64,000 nucleotides of DNA, from NCBI GenBank assembly GCA_001692895.1, contig KV748198.1, forward strand, positions 1,586,367 through 1,650,366, given 5' to 3'. The notes below the pieces were generated by a model that had not been told where the DNA came from, made no database searches, and was given only the letters and a program-made list of their open reading frames with translations. The position numbers and the translations under genes are program-made. This stretch comes from Cenococcum geophilum 1.58. Taxonomy: Eukaryota; Ascomycota; Dothideomycetes; Gloniales; Gloniaceae. Shown in pieces: positions 13,904 to 25,159 of this stretch (position 1 is the stretch's first letter; each line of letters begins with the position of its first letter).

Positions 13904-16288
13904 CCTATTATACGTTTCCTTAATAGCAACTAGATAATAATCTAGGATGCTTATAATCTAACAGTCACTACTAGCAACTTCTAGGGTACCCCTCGCACTA
14001 TTAGCCCGTAGACCTTTTAGGGCAGCTTATTTAATAGTTATAATATAGTTCTTAGATAGGATTGGCTTGCGGAAGTAGATTTATTAATTAGCTTCTATTC
14101 TAGACAGTTTATCCAAGGTACTTCGGACCCTAGACGCCTTTAGATAGTTATCCTTAACACTCTCCTAGCAGATATTAAGGCTAGCGAAATAGTCTATTCG
14201 CTATAGCTAGAAGACTCCTTTTTTATACTAGTTATAAATATAATAAAGGACCTATTATTACTAGTAGCGAGTACCTATGTAGACCCTTTGGATGTAGAGA
14301 TACCGGTTATAAACATAGTAGAGAACCTGCCGTTACTAGTAGCGAGTACCTATGAAGACCCTCCAGTGCCGGTATAGATCACCTATATATAAGGGGGAGG
14401 TAATTAAAACCCTAAAACTATTAAGTATACTATAGTAGAGCTATATATACTCTTAGTATAAGTATACCTACAAAACGTATATCGGCTGCACCTTTCTCTC
14501 TACTAGCTCCCGGAAGCACACTACTACGTAATAATCGCTTTAACCTCTATAGCCCCTAGCCTGCTAGATATATATAAGGAGGAAATTAATATCTTCTCTA
14601 ATAAGCTAGCAAGTATGCTACCGTAGAACTCTAAGTATAACTATATAATTAACTTAGAAGAAGGCAAAATGCTACCGTAAATGCCCCTCTATAACCTCTT
14701 ACAGAAAGAGTTATAGATCTTATAAGAGTACCTAGACAGTACTCTTAAAAAGGGCTAGATTAGGCCCAGTAAGTCGCCTACTAGAGCGCCTATCCTCTTT
14801 ATACTAAAAGCAGACGGTATAATACGGCTATATGTTAACTATAGACGCCTAAATAAGATTATAATTAAGAACTAGTACCCCCTACCGCTAGTTAGTAAAC
14901 TCTTTAATAGGCTTAGCTATACGAAGATATTTATAAAGCTAGATCTTTATAATGCGTACTATAGGATTTATATTAAAAAGGGAGATAAATAGAAGACTGC
15001 ATTTAAGATACGCTATAGTTACTTTAAGTACCTAGTAATGCCCTTTAGTTTTACTAACGCCCCTATAATGTTCTAAAGCTACATTTATAAAGCTCTAGAA
15101 ACCCTAGTAAATACTATCTACGTAGTTTATCTAGATAATATTCTTATTTACTTAAATAACGAGGACAAGTACGTTAAGTACGTTAAGTAGGTACTATAAC
15201 AGCTCCGCGCTTAGGGCCTATACGCTAAACTATTAAAATGCATCTTTTATACTAAAAACGTTAAGTTCCTAGGCTTTATTATTACCCCTAAGGGTATTAT
15301 AATAGACCCTAACCGCGTAAAAGCTATTAAGGAATGGCTTAAGCCTAAGTCCTATAGGGATATTTAGGTCTTCCTTAGCTTTACTAACTTCTATAGGCGA
15401 TTTATCTAAAACTACTTAGATACCGCATACCCCCTATATGTATATCTTGCATAGGCATATCACAACCCAACGTTAGATGGGGAGAAGAAGTAAAAGCACA
15501 AGTTAAAAAGGCCTACTAAATGGTACTAACCTTAGTCCTAGCCTAATAACGCATAGTAGGCATTTTATAAGCTACACGCTGCGTTTATATAGGCTCCTCT
15601 ACTTTACCACTTCGACCCTAATCTACCCCTAATAGTAATTACTAACGCTTTTAACTATACCTATAGTGGTATACTTCTACAGCCTTTAGGATAGGGAGAT
15701 TAACTCTACTAGTACCTAATCGCTTATTATAGTTAGAAGCTTACTAGCCTAGAAGTATAGTATAATACATATAATAAAGAACTACTCGCTATAGTATAAT
15801 GCTTTAAGATATAGCGCTATTACCTTAAGCACGCCGCGTATATAACGCGCGTACTCTACAATTATAATAATTTTAGGTACTTTATAACCACTAAAAGCTT
15901 ACCTACTCACTAGGCCTAGTACGCTAAGGAACTAGCTAAGTTTAATTTTAAGATTAAATATAAGCTAGGTAAAGTAAATCCCGCTAATATACTAAAGGCT
16001 TTAAAGATAGTAGTAAGAGGATAATCCTTAATGCCATGCTACCTATATTATAGTAAAAGTTGCGGGTTATAGGCCTTATAGGCGGCCCTAGTGCTACTAT
16101 ACTAAACCAGCGAGTAGTATATATGCAGTATATAAGTAACCCTTATAAACTTGGCGCTAGTGGACTAAAGCGTCCTACTATTCTCTTTAAGACCACTTCA
16201 ACTGGCCTAATAGTGCTTAACCTTAGGGAAGACCCCTTAGCCTAGGCTATAGTCCCCCATAATAACCTAGTAAGTCACCTACGTATTA

Positions 16289-16459
16289 TCCCTTATACTG
16301 ATAACTGCGTCTAATAAATTGTGGCCCGTGCGCACCAATTAAAAGGCCTGCTTGAAGGGAAATGTTGGGGAAGTATTAAATGTGCGCGGGCGTGATGTAG
16401 AGTACCTAGAATTTCTCGCACGGGCCACTTATTATTGGTAGTCATCAGTGTAAGGGATA
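16289..16459. mobile_element. 171-bp inverted-repeat mini-element (MITE-like)
   Basis: The outer arms are inverted repeats of about 40 bp: tccctta-actgat at the left end matches the reverse complement of the right end, and gtggcccgtgcg (from 16321) pairs with cgcacgggccac (ending near 16428). It is flanked by tatta on both sides (16284-16288 and 16460-16464). No coding capacity. It sits between the RNase H and integrase regions of A and interrupts them. The 5-bp flank could also be read as a shorter duplication plus a longer arm, so the superfamily is open. Confidence 0.8.
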
Positions 16460-16569
16460 TATTACTTCGCTAGCACTAACTTTACGTAGAGTCTCATGCC
16501 ATAGCAAAAGGTAGTAGTAGCTGCTTTAGCCGAAACGGCGTTTATAAAACACCCCCCTAAGTCACTATA

Positions 16570-16782
16570 TTAGGAAATTTTTTTTTGGCCCCGTTGTTGC
16601 AAGCGAAAATCGGGGTCTGCAAAACCTGCGTAAGTTACAATTTTGGCAATTTGCTACAAACACATAGGCTACCTATGCACGCGCCTGGCCTATCTATGTG
16701 TTTGTAGCAAATTGCCAAAATTGCGACTTACGCAGACCCCAATTTTCGCTTGCAATAACGTGCCCAAATTTTTTTTTCCTGA
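16570..16782. repeat. 213-bp fold-back unit
   Basis: The two halves are inverted repeats of roughly 95 bp: ggaaatttttttt, then gcaagcgaaaat-ggggtctgc, then caattttggcaatttgctac and aaacacata in the left arm. The reverse complement of all of these appears from 16690 to 16782, ending tttttttcctga. It is much less worn than the gypsy DNA around it. It would form a long hairpin. Confidence 0.9.
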
Positions 16783-16788
16783 TAGCCA

Positions 16789-17182
16789 GAGGCTCTGCAC
16801 GAGGCTCTACATAAAGCTCTGTACGAAGCTCTGCACGAAGCTCTACACGAAGCTCTGCACGAAGCTCTGCACGAAGCTCTGTATGAAGCTCTGCACGAAG
16901 CTCTGCACGAAGCTCTATATGAAGCTTTGCATGAGGCTCTACGGGCTCTACACGAAGCTCTGCGTACTAAGGCTCTGCATGAGGCTCTACATGAAGCTCT
17001 GCACGAAGCTCTATATGAAGCTCTGCACGAAGCTCTATACGAAGCTCTGCATAAAGCTCTATATAAAGCTCTATACGAAGCTCTGTACAAAGCTTTACGA
17101 AGCTCTACACGAAGCTCTATATATAGAGGCTCTGCACGAGGCTTTGCGCGAAGCTCTGCGTACGGAGGCTCTATATAAAGCC
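16789..17182. repeat. 12-bp minisatellite, about 32 copies
   Basis: Tandem units close to gaagctctgcac, with variants at the last four positions. Because 12 is divisible by 3, several frames stay open (plus frames rich in EALH or KLCT, minus frame rich in RASC). These open frames follow from the repeat and give no evidence of a protein. Confidence 0.95.
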
Positions 17183-17347
17183 TTTGTGTGTGCGTGACAC
17201 ACTACTATCGGGTCCCCGCTATATTCCCGATAGCCTCTATACGTGCCTCTGCCAAGTATACCCCTATATACACCTAGGTAGCCACCTCATTTTTTACCCT
17301 TTCTTATATCCTCCCTACCTAGGAAGACACTAGAATGACAGCCAGCA

Positions 17348-17435
17348 GACGACCGTCGCCGGAGCTAGACGACTATCGCCGGAGCTAGACGACCGTCGTC
17401 ATCGCCACACGACTGTCGCTAGAGCTACACGACAA
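17348..17435. repeat. 20-bp tandem repeat, about 4 copies
   Basis: Units close to gacgaccgtcgccggagcta start at 17348, 17368, 17388 and 17408. The first two are nearly identical and the later ones more diverged. Each unit contains the small palindrome gacgaccgtc. Confidence 0.9.
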
Positions 17436-17501
17436 CCGTTTAAACGACCAGCCAGCGAACACGATAAACGATTTGATCGATTGATTGAATCAAGGTGATA
17501 T

Positions 17502-17650
17502 AGATAGGTAGGCACAGATAGGTAGGCACAGATAGGTAGGTATAGATGGGTAGGTATAGACGGACGGATAGATAGGTAGGTAGGCAAGCAGGTAGGTAGG
17601 TAGGTAGGTAGGCAGGCAGGCAGGCAGGCAGGTAGGTAGGTAGGTAGATA
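17502..17650. repeat. GGTA/GGCA microsatellite
   Basis: Simple tetranucleotide array: imperfect agataggtaggc units first, then pure ggta and ggca runs. The minus-strand open frames rich in Tyr-Leu-Pro-Thr seen here are by-products of the repeat. Confidence 0.95.
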
Positions 17651-19944
17651 ATTTAGAGCCTCTGCGAGAGGCTTCCCCCTTAACGCCCAAAGTAGATAGC
17701 TCTATATTTTATATAGCTATAATATAAATATATTTAAAAGTATATTATAGAAATCTATGGGAATATGTGATAATTTGGTTATTATGTAATATAATTATAA
17801 TTTATATAGTTACAATTTGTATAGTTTGCGCACTATTTATTTATAGGGTAGCGTTTTGCCGTAATTTGCTATTAGATGCTGCAAACTTGTTATAAAACGC
17901 GTAAATTGCTATTAGGGTGCTGTAAACTTATTGCAAAACGTGTGTTTTACGTAAATTGCTATTAACTATATACATCTGCCGCGATCGTACGGTTTGCGGC
18001 AAATTGCCGTAAACCGCAATAACGACCCTAAAAAAAATTTCCTGATGTAGTTAATTTTATTTATAGAGTATAAAAAAGGGACGCCTTTATACGCTCTATA
18101 TATAATTAGTTAACCTAGGAATAAGTTCCTACTAGTAATAAGGACTATACCCTTAATAATTAAGGACTTTTAAGGTAAAATAATAAGGTCTAGGTGCTAA
18201 ATTATATACTACTATAATAGGAGATCCTTAAGCGGAATTATAACAATCCTATAGGCGGCCACTATGGTTTTAACCATATATTTAAGGTAATCGCGTAGAA
18301 GTATGCTTAAAACGGCCTTACCTAAAACCTCTGTAAATACCTAGATAATTATAATACCTACTAACGCTCTAAATCGCGCTGCTATAAACCCTATAGTGAG
18401 CTGCAGCCTCTTTAGGTCCCCACCCGAGCCTAGCGGCATTATTTACTTAACTTTATTACAGATCTCTTAGAGTTTAAGACTCCTAATAGCGTAGAGTATA
18501 ACTCCGTCCTTATCCTTATAGACCGTTTTATAAAGCTAGTGCGCTACTATCTAGTGTGTAAGATAATTAATACTACACAACTCGCAGAACTTTTATTTAG
18601 AGTCTTTATATAAATAGGGCCTCTAAATAATATTGTCTCTAATAGGGGTAGTATATTTATAAGCGAGTACTAAAGCACTATATACTACTATCTCCGCGTT
18701 TAATATAAACTTAGCACTATATTCTACCCGTAGATAGATAATTAGATAGAGCGTTAGAACTAGGAGCTTAAGGTATACCTATATATATTTACGAACTAGG
18801 AACAATCTAATTAGGCCTCCCTACTTAAAGAAGTAGCCTTTACCTATAACTCTAAGGTCCATGCCATAACAAAGCGTTCCCCTATTAAGCTCGCCTATGG
18901 CTAGCTACTAAATATCCTAGATAGAGTCCTAAACAGCGTTTAAGACGCCTAGTAAGGTAAAGAGGGGTCTAAGTTAACGAATGTCTAACTTATAAAGACG
19001 TACCTATAACGCCTACGCCTTATATATAAGGTAGCGGCGGCGTCAATAATGCACGCCTAAAAGCTTTAGGTAAAATACTATAATTGTCACCACTTAGCTA
19101 AGCACTTCGCCGTCGGTAAATAAGTCCTACTTTCCTCTAAGAATATCCGCATGAAACGTCCCTATAAAAAGCTTAACTATAAGTTTATAGGACTGTTTTA
19201 GATCCTAGAGCGCGTAGGGTAGTAAGTATATAAGCTAGAGCTCCTACTTGCTATAGTATAGCTCTACCTAGTCTTCTATATCTCCTTACTAAAGCCTTAT
19301 AGGTTACGCCCTAAGTTTTAACCCCTAGCAGTAGAAGAGCTTAAGGAAGGCAGCTAGGAAGTAGAAGCAATTGTTACCTACTAGGATTGTGCTAAACAAC
19401 TATAGTACCTTATTAAATAGCTAGGATAGCTAAATAAGTATAATAAATAGAAATATAAGATAAAACTTAAGAATTATTAATAACTGCTAGATAAGTACTA
19501 TAAGCGGAATACCCTAGCCTTATAGCCGAAGCGCAGGCAAAAAGTAAGCGCTACTATTAAAATATAACCTATATTAAAGCGGAGCAGAGGACGTCCTGAG
19601 GGATTAAAGAATAAGTAATAATTGCTATAAGAACTGCGGCGTATATATAGGGTAAAGTTTTAATTTATTAATATCCTATATAAGCCACACTTTAATATAA
19701 CCTAGCGATGCTAGTAACTCATAGGCGAGGCTACGGCGTATACTAGCAATAAAGCTTAATTTAGAAAGCACCCTTTCTAGACCTAGTCTGTTACTCTATA
19801 CTAGCTAAGCAGATTATTTATATATTAGAGAATAGGCCCGTTTATAATTAAGGTCTATTTAACTAGGGTTTATAACCTACTAGTAACCTACTAGTAGTAA
19901 CCTATACCAATAACTTACTATTCTATATATATGCTATACAGATA

Positions 19945-20172
19945 ATACGCAAGGCTAAAGTATAGGTTATTAGCGGATTTAATAGATATATAGCCTTACT
20001 GTCCTAAACCTAGCTATATATAAGTAACCTATAACCTACCCATAAAGTATATACGGCGCTACGCCGGTATAGCGTAAGGCTAAAGTAGGGTTAGTAGCGG
20101 ATTTAATAGGTATATAGCCTTACCGTTTATAAATCTGGCTATATATAAATAACCTATAACTAACCCGCGAGG
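19945..20172 (+). repeat. Two-copy tandem repeat in the 3' region of A
   Basis: A block of about 90 bp (from aaggctaaagta, through ttagcggatttaata, to tataacctaccc) occurs at about 19951-20041 and again at about 20080-20170, separated by about 38 bp. The region lies behind the chromodomain of A and holds no recognisable domain. Confidence 0.8.
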
Positions 20173-20365
20173 TACTAGCGACCTACCTACGTAAGTAAGC
20201 TTTTAGAATATTTCTGGTCTACCGAATTTAGGTAACAGTATTAAGCTCCACTAGCTCTACCTATTAAATAGACTAATTAGGATTTTCTATACTAGGTATA
20301 TAAAATTGCTACTAGCTTGGTTAAATACGGGGGAGTTTTAGAAAGGCAAATCTAACTAATTAGAT

Positions 20366-20388
20366 AACTTTAACCGCCGGTCGAAGTT
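20366..20388 (+). repeat. Shared 23-bp palindrome, copy in A
   Basis: Half-site aactttaac followed by its inverted copy, preceded by ctaactaattagat. The same arrangement occurs at 887-909 (E0), 23979-24001 (B2) and 50848-50870 (G). In A it lies on the opposite strand relative to the direction of transcription compared with the other three. Confidence 0.85.
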
Positions 20389-20559
20389 CCTTAATATCTT
20401 CGCGCCGCGTATATATACTACCCGTCTCTCTATACGCAAAATTAAGACACTCTTTCCCCTCTAAAAAAAAAATTTCCTTACTAAGGTTTTTTATAGGGTT
20501 TTATTAAGGCTTAAGTATATAAAGGATCGGGGACGACCCTTTTTTAAAGGGGGGGGCAT

Positions 20560-20784
20560 TATTAGGTAAAACCTAAGTAGATAGTTATATAGCCGTAAGG
20601 TATGGGCGACCCTAGGGTAACCTAGGGGTAACTCGCCCGTAAGGCATGTGCTCTGTATATATCTAGGGAAAACCCTTCCTACCTTATATACAGACTCCTC
20701 CTTTTCCCTTAAGGATTTGTCTCTGTCTATATAATATACCTATTGTTCTATTATTAGACTCCCTATCTATATCCTTACCTTATA
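20560..20784 (+). repeat. 3' LTR of A
   Basis: Direct repeat of 6278-6502, preceded by a purine tract (20541-20558) and followed by target copy tctag. D1 sequence resumes at 20790, matching D2 near 42380. Confidence 0.93.
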
Positions 20785-21241
20785 TCTAGACTTTTACTTT
20801 AAGTCCTTACTTATACTATGCTATAAGCGCCTTATTATTCTATTTAACTTATATTACTAATATTTAAAACTATATTGTATACTTAATTGCTAAAGTCCTT
20901 TATACTAGGTTTTAAAGTTTTTATTCTACTATAGTTATTACCTTTAGGTCTTTAAATATCTATATTAAGCGTTCTGCGAACCCGTTTTAACTTAAGAATA
21001 TATATTATACCTCCTAGTTAGTAGTCGTTATGCTATACTCCTATACCTTTATAAGGTAAGATTTAAACTACTTAAGTACCCTTTCTATTAAAAATAATTC
21101 TGTGTAAGCGACTTAATCTATAGGCGTTTCTAGTTTAACTCCTTCCTACGTGACCTTAAAGTGCATTTACGTAAGAAATCCTTTAAGTTTTAACTTCTCC
21201 CCTAAGAATCGCTTAATTAAGGGTAACTTAACCTTAGTCGC

Positions 21242-21634
21242 TGTCACGGAGTGAGTATAAGCGACGATAATATATAGCAAGGTAGATATTATTAAGCTAT
21301 GTATATGAACTATGTGAGGAGGTCAAGACGTTACGTAAGGAAAGAAGGTAGGAAAACGGGAAGAAAGGGCATATATCGTTAACTTGGTTGCTTAGTTAAT
21401 ATATGTATAGGGTAGAATAGGGTTCAGGTCGTGGTCCTGGCAGAACTTAGCAGAATTTGGTAAAACTTAGCGGAATATGGCAGAATGCCGTAGATTGCCG
21501 TTAGATTGCCATTAGATTGCCGTTAGATTGCTATTAGATTGCCGTTAGATTGCCGTTTCGCGGTTGGTCTCTAATTGCTAAGTCGGTAGAAACAGGTGGA
21601 TGTGTGTAAGGTATTACGGGGGTATCCTATAACA
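21242..21634. mobile_element. Solo LTR (393 bp) in D1
   Basis: An insert in D1 that begins tgtcacgg and ends tataaca, flanked by gtcgc (21237-21241) and gccgc (21635-21639). D2 is continuous at this place (near 42825). The TG...CA ends plus a 5-bp target copy fit a solo LTR left by recombination between the two LTRs of a full element. Its start matches the B-family LTR for only 8 bases, and it shares ggcagaactt-type repeats with that LTR, but the rest is different. Confidence 0.82.
21492..21557. repeat. 11-bp tandem repeat, 6 copies, inside the solo LTR
   Basis: Six consecutive units of agattgccgtt or close variants, without length change. It follows directly on a looser series of cagaa-containing units (about 21440-21490). 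Confidence 0.93.
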
Positions 21635-21860
21635 GCCGCTCCAATTCCATTAATCCTTTCTTTAAGTATCCTATTATTATCTGTTAATTAATTAACCATT
21701 TCCTATAGCCGTCCAATAGTAACTAGCTAAGAGTTAGTGTTTACTATACTGGTATCGTTACCTAATCCTAAGGTAGTTACTACTATTAACGCTATTATAG
21801 CTGCTGCTTTTAGTGGTATATTATTTAACTTTATTAATACTATAACCTTAGTAGTGAATA

Positions 21861-22280
21861 TATAATAAAGCCTTATAGCAGAAACTACGGTAAACTTATT
21901 AATAGGCTAGGTATATAGGTAAATAAGAAGTTAACAACGTAATAATAACTAGTGGAGTAGTTGCCTAATAGATTAACTCTAATTATATTCTAAGATTCAC
22001 TATAAAGAAAAGAACTATCTAGGTAGGGACTATGGTCCTTTAAATACATAACTATACTCCTAAGAAATCCTCCTTATATGTAATATACGTATAGTATATA
22101 AGGTACGTAAGTTCCTCGCGTCTCTCTTATTTAGTACGTAGCATATTATATAACCTTAGCTACTATTCCTCGTTATATAGCTTAATCGATTCTATCCTAG
22201 ACCGTGCCTATATTAACCAACTAGCTACTTCTAACTCCTCTCCTAGTAGTTATAATATTGTACTTAAAGCGTCCGTAATA
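21861..22280 (-). repeat. 5' LTR of D1
   Basis: About 420 bp, clearly homologous along its length to the two 426-bp LTRs of D2 (35559-35984 and 43056-43481), including the shared end block ending in gcgtccgtaa. The right edge at 22280 also marks the start of unassigned DNA. Confidence 0.85.
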
Positions 22281-23372
22281 TTCTCTCCTTACGTAACATC
22301 TTAATCTTATTATACGGTTTATGTACATAGCTTAATAATATCTACTTTACTACATATTATCATCGCTTATACTTACTCTATAATATATATATACTATTTA
22401 AGATAGCAATTTAGTAGGGCTATCTACTTTTATTAATAACTTTATATTTATAATACCTATCTAGTAGCCGGGTTTATTAAAATTCTAAATATTCTTAAGA
22501 ATCCTATACTATATTTATATATTATAAATACGTTTAAATTAGACTTGAATACGTATAGGCTTCTTATATTTAGTCTATTAATAGTTGTATTTATAATTAT
22601 AATTAGATTATAGATTATTATAGTAGTTAATAAAATTCTATACCTGGTTCTAATTAATAGTAAGCCTTAGGTCGGTCTATCTAGCGTATTAAATAGTTAG
22701 AATACTAGCTATCTACTATATAGCTATAATCTTAGGTAGTATACTATATTAGTCCATTAATAGAATTAACTACTTAAGTCTCTGTTCTTATACTGGTATA
22801 AGACAATAATTTAGGGGTAGTAGAACCGCGTTATAGTCTAATACCACTAACGCGTTGCTTAACTATCTTTTAGGACATGTTATATATCTTCTTAATATCT
22901 CGTAAGGCTATAATTTAGCCTAGCTTGTAAGCTTAAACACCTAGGTTAATTCTACTCTTGGAAAAGAGACTCTTGCTAGTATAATATTGCTATTTAGGTG
23001 GTTATTAAATAACGCGTCTCGTGTTAGGTGGGATAGACTATATACTTATATAGGCCACATACTTATAGATTACGTTATCGTCCTCTTCTATCGACTTTCT
23101 TATAACATTTACTCGGTTCGCCTACTTTTTACTATATACCCTAGTAATATACCTTATAAACTAAGTCTTTTAATTAGGTATATACTTAATATAAAAGACT
23201 TAAATTATCCAATATATATTACGAGGCTTTCTTGGGGGAGCTATAACGTTAAGCTAATTGCTATTAGCTTATTTAAAGCTTAAAGCTTCTATTAAAGCCT
23301 TATTTTTAACCTATAAAGATTTAAAGCCCTTGCGTAGATTTTATAGATAAATACTAAAAGTATACTACCTAA
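22281..23372. other. Unassigned AT-rich DNA between the two stacks
   Basis: About 1.1 kb bounded by the D1 5' LTR and the B2 3' LTR. I see no LTR, RT, integrase or transposase motif. One plus-strand open frame (22987-23283, 98 codons, rich in Ile, Leu, Tyr and Arg) resembles nothing I know and may be chance in AT-rich DNA. This stretch may be the old target sequence, or a decayed element past recognition. Confidence 0.5.
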
Positions 23373-23857
23373 TATTAGCGACTTAGTTAATCGAGGTATA
23401 AGTATAGCAAGAAGGATTTATGCAAGCCTATATAATTAGATTGTCTATTAATAAAGATCTAAAGCTAAAAAAAGGAAAGGGGAAGAATAGCAACGCTACT
23501 TAAAGTATGGTTTTTATATGGTCCCCTAGTTATATTATAGGACTCCCGTTCTATGCGTTACGCTATACGCGTAGCTAGCGTTATAGGATTCCCTTCTTTG
23601 TTTGTTTATTTATTTATATTATTTAGTAGATAGTTTATCTACCCTATTGCCACTATATAGATTTACCTATAGCTGCATTCCTTTCGTACTCTCTAGCAAT
23701 CCTCTTAAGTCTCTATATAGCTATTAATTCTTTAAATCTAATGCTTGTTTATCTAGTGTTTGTATATAATATATCGTTATCGTAATAAGTTACGTAAGAG
23801 TTATATAAACTATACATCTACTATAACTAGCTGCTATTTTCCGCCAGTGCTGTAATA
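23373..23857 (-). repeat. 3' LTR of B2, enlarged by an insertion
   Basis: Both ends match the 226-bp LTRs of B1, but this copy is 485 bp because about 280 bp of foreign sequence (roughly 23538-23822) lies in the middle. The foreign part has a short direct repeat (ttataggactcccgttc and ttataggattcccttc) and a gcgtta/cgcgtag inverted stretch near its left side. Confidence 0.75.
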
Positions 23858-23978
23858 TTACCCCCCCCTTTTAAAAGCCTACCCTTAGGCTTATTAGGAA
23901 TAAAGTAAAATTAGGCTATAAAATATAAGGATAGGGTAGCCGCTAAAAGCCTTAGTAGGAAAATCTAACTAATTAAAA

Positions 23979-24001
23979 AACTTTAACTGCTAGTTAAAGT
24001 T
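23979..24001 (+). repeat. Shared 23-bp palindrome, copy in B2
   Basis: Half-site aactttaac plus inverted copy, preceded by tctaactaatta. It lies just inside the 3' LTR of B2. B1, the sister element, has no such block at the matching place (8186-8300). Confidence 0.85.
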
Positions 24002-25159
24002 CTAGGACATCTAACGATTTTATGTAACGTACGAATTTAGGTAACCATATACTATAATATACTCCGTTTATTATCTATATTAGGTTTTTAAAATATTCTT
24101 ATCTCTATACTCTGCTAGCAATTTATTATCTTTATTACTCTAACATTCTATCTATTTATCTAAGTACTTTAGCAGTTTAAGTTTATTAGGGTAATGGTTA
24201 TAGAACTTCTAAAACTTATAGGGAATACCTATAAAGTTCTATATAGGGTATTAAGTAGGGTTAAGGTTATATCCTTTCTAGCTAATATAGTACTTTAACG
24301 TTCCCCTTATAAGTTTATAGGCTAGTATCTCTTTAATTTCCTATTTATTATTACTATTAACTTAAATTAGTAAGGGGGGTTTATTCTTTTATCTAGGTAA
24401 TAGGTTGTTCGCGGCTTTCTATAGTTTATTTAAGGAGAAGATAGGGTAGAACTTAATTAATTCTAGAAGCTTTACTTCATATAAGTTGCCTATTTTCTTA
24501 AGGACCTTATATAGCCCTACTATTTAATAGTCTAGCTTATGGCTAGTCCGTTCCGTCTTTTAGTTCTTTATTATAACCTAAACTATATTACTTATAGTAA
24601 TAGTTAGGCTTACGCCTATACTTCTTTACCTACTATTCTATTAATTTTTAGGCCTTTTTTAGATTTATATAGGCTACTATCTAGGCTTCTTTTAAGCGCT
24701 TAGCGTACTACTAGGCTCCCTTATAAGATGGTTTTTTTTATATATATTCTGGGACCCTTTTAGTCTTTCTTAGTTAAAGCTTATATAGAGTAAGTAGTAT
24801 ATTTCTAGTTAAATAGGGGCAAATTTAGTAGAGTTTTTATTTATATTTTATTTATTTATATCCATTGTATTATACTACGTATAATACTGCGTATGCAGCC
24901 TCTAGGCTATGGCGCTATAGTCCTATATACATGAATCCCTTAGGGCAGCTTAATATGTACTAGTAACTATGTCCTAGTAGTTTATAAGCCCCTAAACTAG
25001 GGGTTTATAGTTCCTTAGTAAAATACTAAGTTATAAGCAATTACTAGGTAATGAGAAAACGGTAGAAAACTATAAGAAATAAGAAATCCTAACGCCTATC
25101 CCTATCCTTTTGTAATTTAATTCTGTTCTTTTGCTTACTAATATCTTTTTACTAAGAGC

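Larger units (their letters stand above)
16570..18045. mobile_element. Composite fold-back element carrying minisatellites
   Basis: A 1476-bp insert in A between RNase H and integrase. Both outer ends share about 25 bp in inverted orientation: t-aggaaattttttt at 16570 and aaaaaaatttcctga ending at 18045, each followed inward by a GTTATTGC-like block. The flanking dinucleotides are ta and tg, compatible with a TA/TG target. Inside, from left to right: a nearly perfect fold-back unit (16570-16782), a 12-bp minisatellite (16789-17182), a 20-bp tandem repeat (17348-17435), a GGTA/GGCA microsatellite (17502-17650) and an AT-rich right part with repeated gtaaattgctatta-like segments. There is no transposase. 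It could be one non-autonomous DNA transposon that captured repeats, or two related elements lying side by side. Confidence 0.7.
6278..20784 (+). mobile_element. A: Ty3/gypsy chromovirus with three later insertions
   Basis: Fossil LTR retrotransposon inserted in D1. The 225-bp LTRs (6278-6502 and 20560-20784) are flanked by cctag (6273-6277) and tctag (20785-20789). Order on the plus strand: gag from about 6554; protease near 7840-7954 and on from 13904; reverse transcriptase about 14590-15250 (YLDNILIY motif near 15125); RNase H about 15600-16000; integrase zinc region (KPYSELQPL just before the core, near 18385) and core to about 18960; chromodomain about 19360-19480; a long 3' region; and a purine tract at 20541-20558. 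B1, a 171-bp mini-element and the fold-back composite interrupt it. It is broken with very many breaks. The LTRs differ at about 16-17 sites, nearly all transitions, so divergence reflects RIP more than age. Confidence 0.93.
1265..22280 (-). mobile_element. D1: Ty3/gypsy retrotransposon footprint, host of the left stack
   Basis: Fossil gypsy element on the minus strand, seen as segments 1265-3601, 4773-6277, 20785-21241 and 21635-22280. These align in order with the sister copy D2 (about 38416-43481). Reading leftwards from the 5' LTR come gag with a weathered CCHC knuckle (near 5880-5920), protease, reverse transcriptase (YLNN-type active site near 1815-1840) and the start of RNase H. The rest of pol lies left of the window, cut off by E0. 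Later insertions are L3, A (with its own guests) and a solo LTR. The element is broken with very many breaks. Its 5' LTR is 21861-22280. Confidence 0.9.

Noticed and set aside
16789-17182. Possible CRISPR-like array
   Set aside because: Units are directly adjacent 12-mers without spacers in a fungal context; it is a minisatellite.
16643-17197. Overlapping open frames on both strands (up to 184 codons), apparently a repeat protein
   Set aside because: They coincide with the 12-bp minisatellite, whose length divisible by 3 keeps several frames open. No non-repeat domain is present.
17196-17345. Possible second end of a fold-back unit within the composite
   Set aside because: A short inverted pair (cccgata and related) is present but no arm matching the element ends, so no border is claimed.
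17399-17690. Minus-strand frames rich in Tyr, Leu and Pro
   Set aside because: They are translations of the GGTA/GGCA microsatellite.
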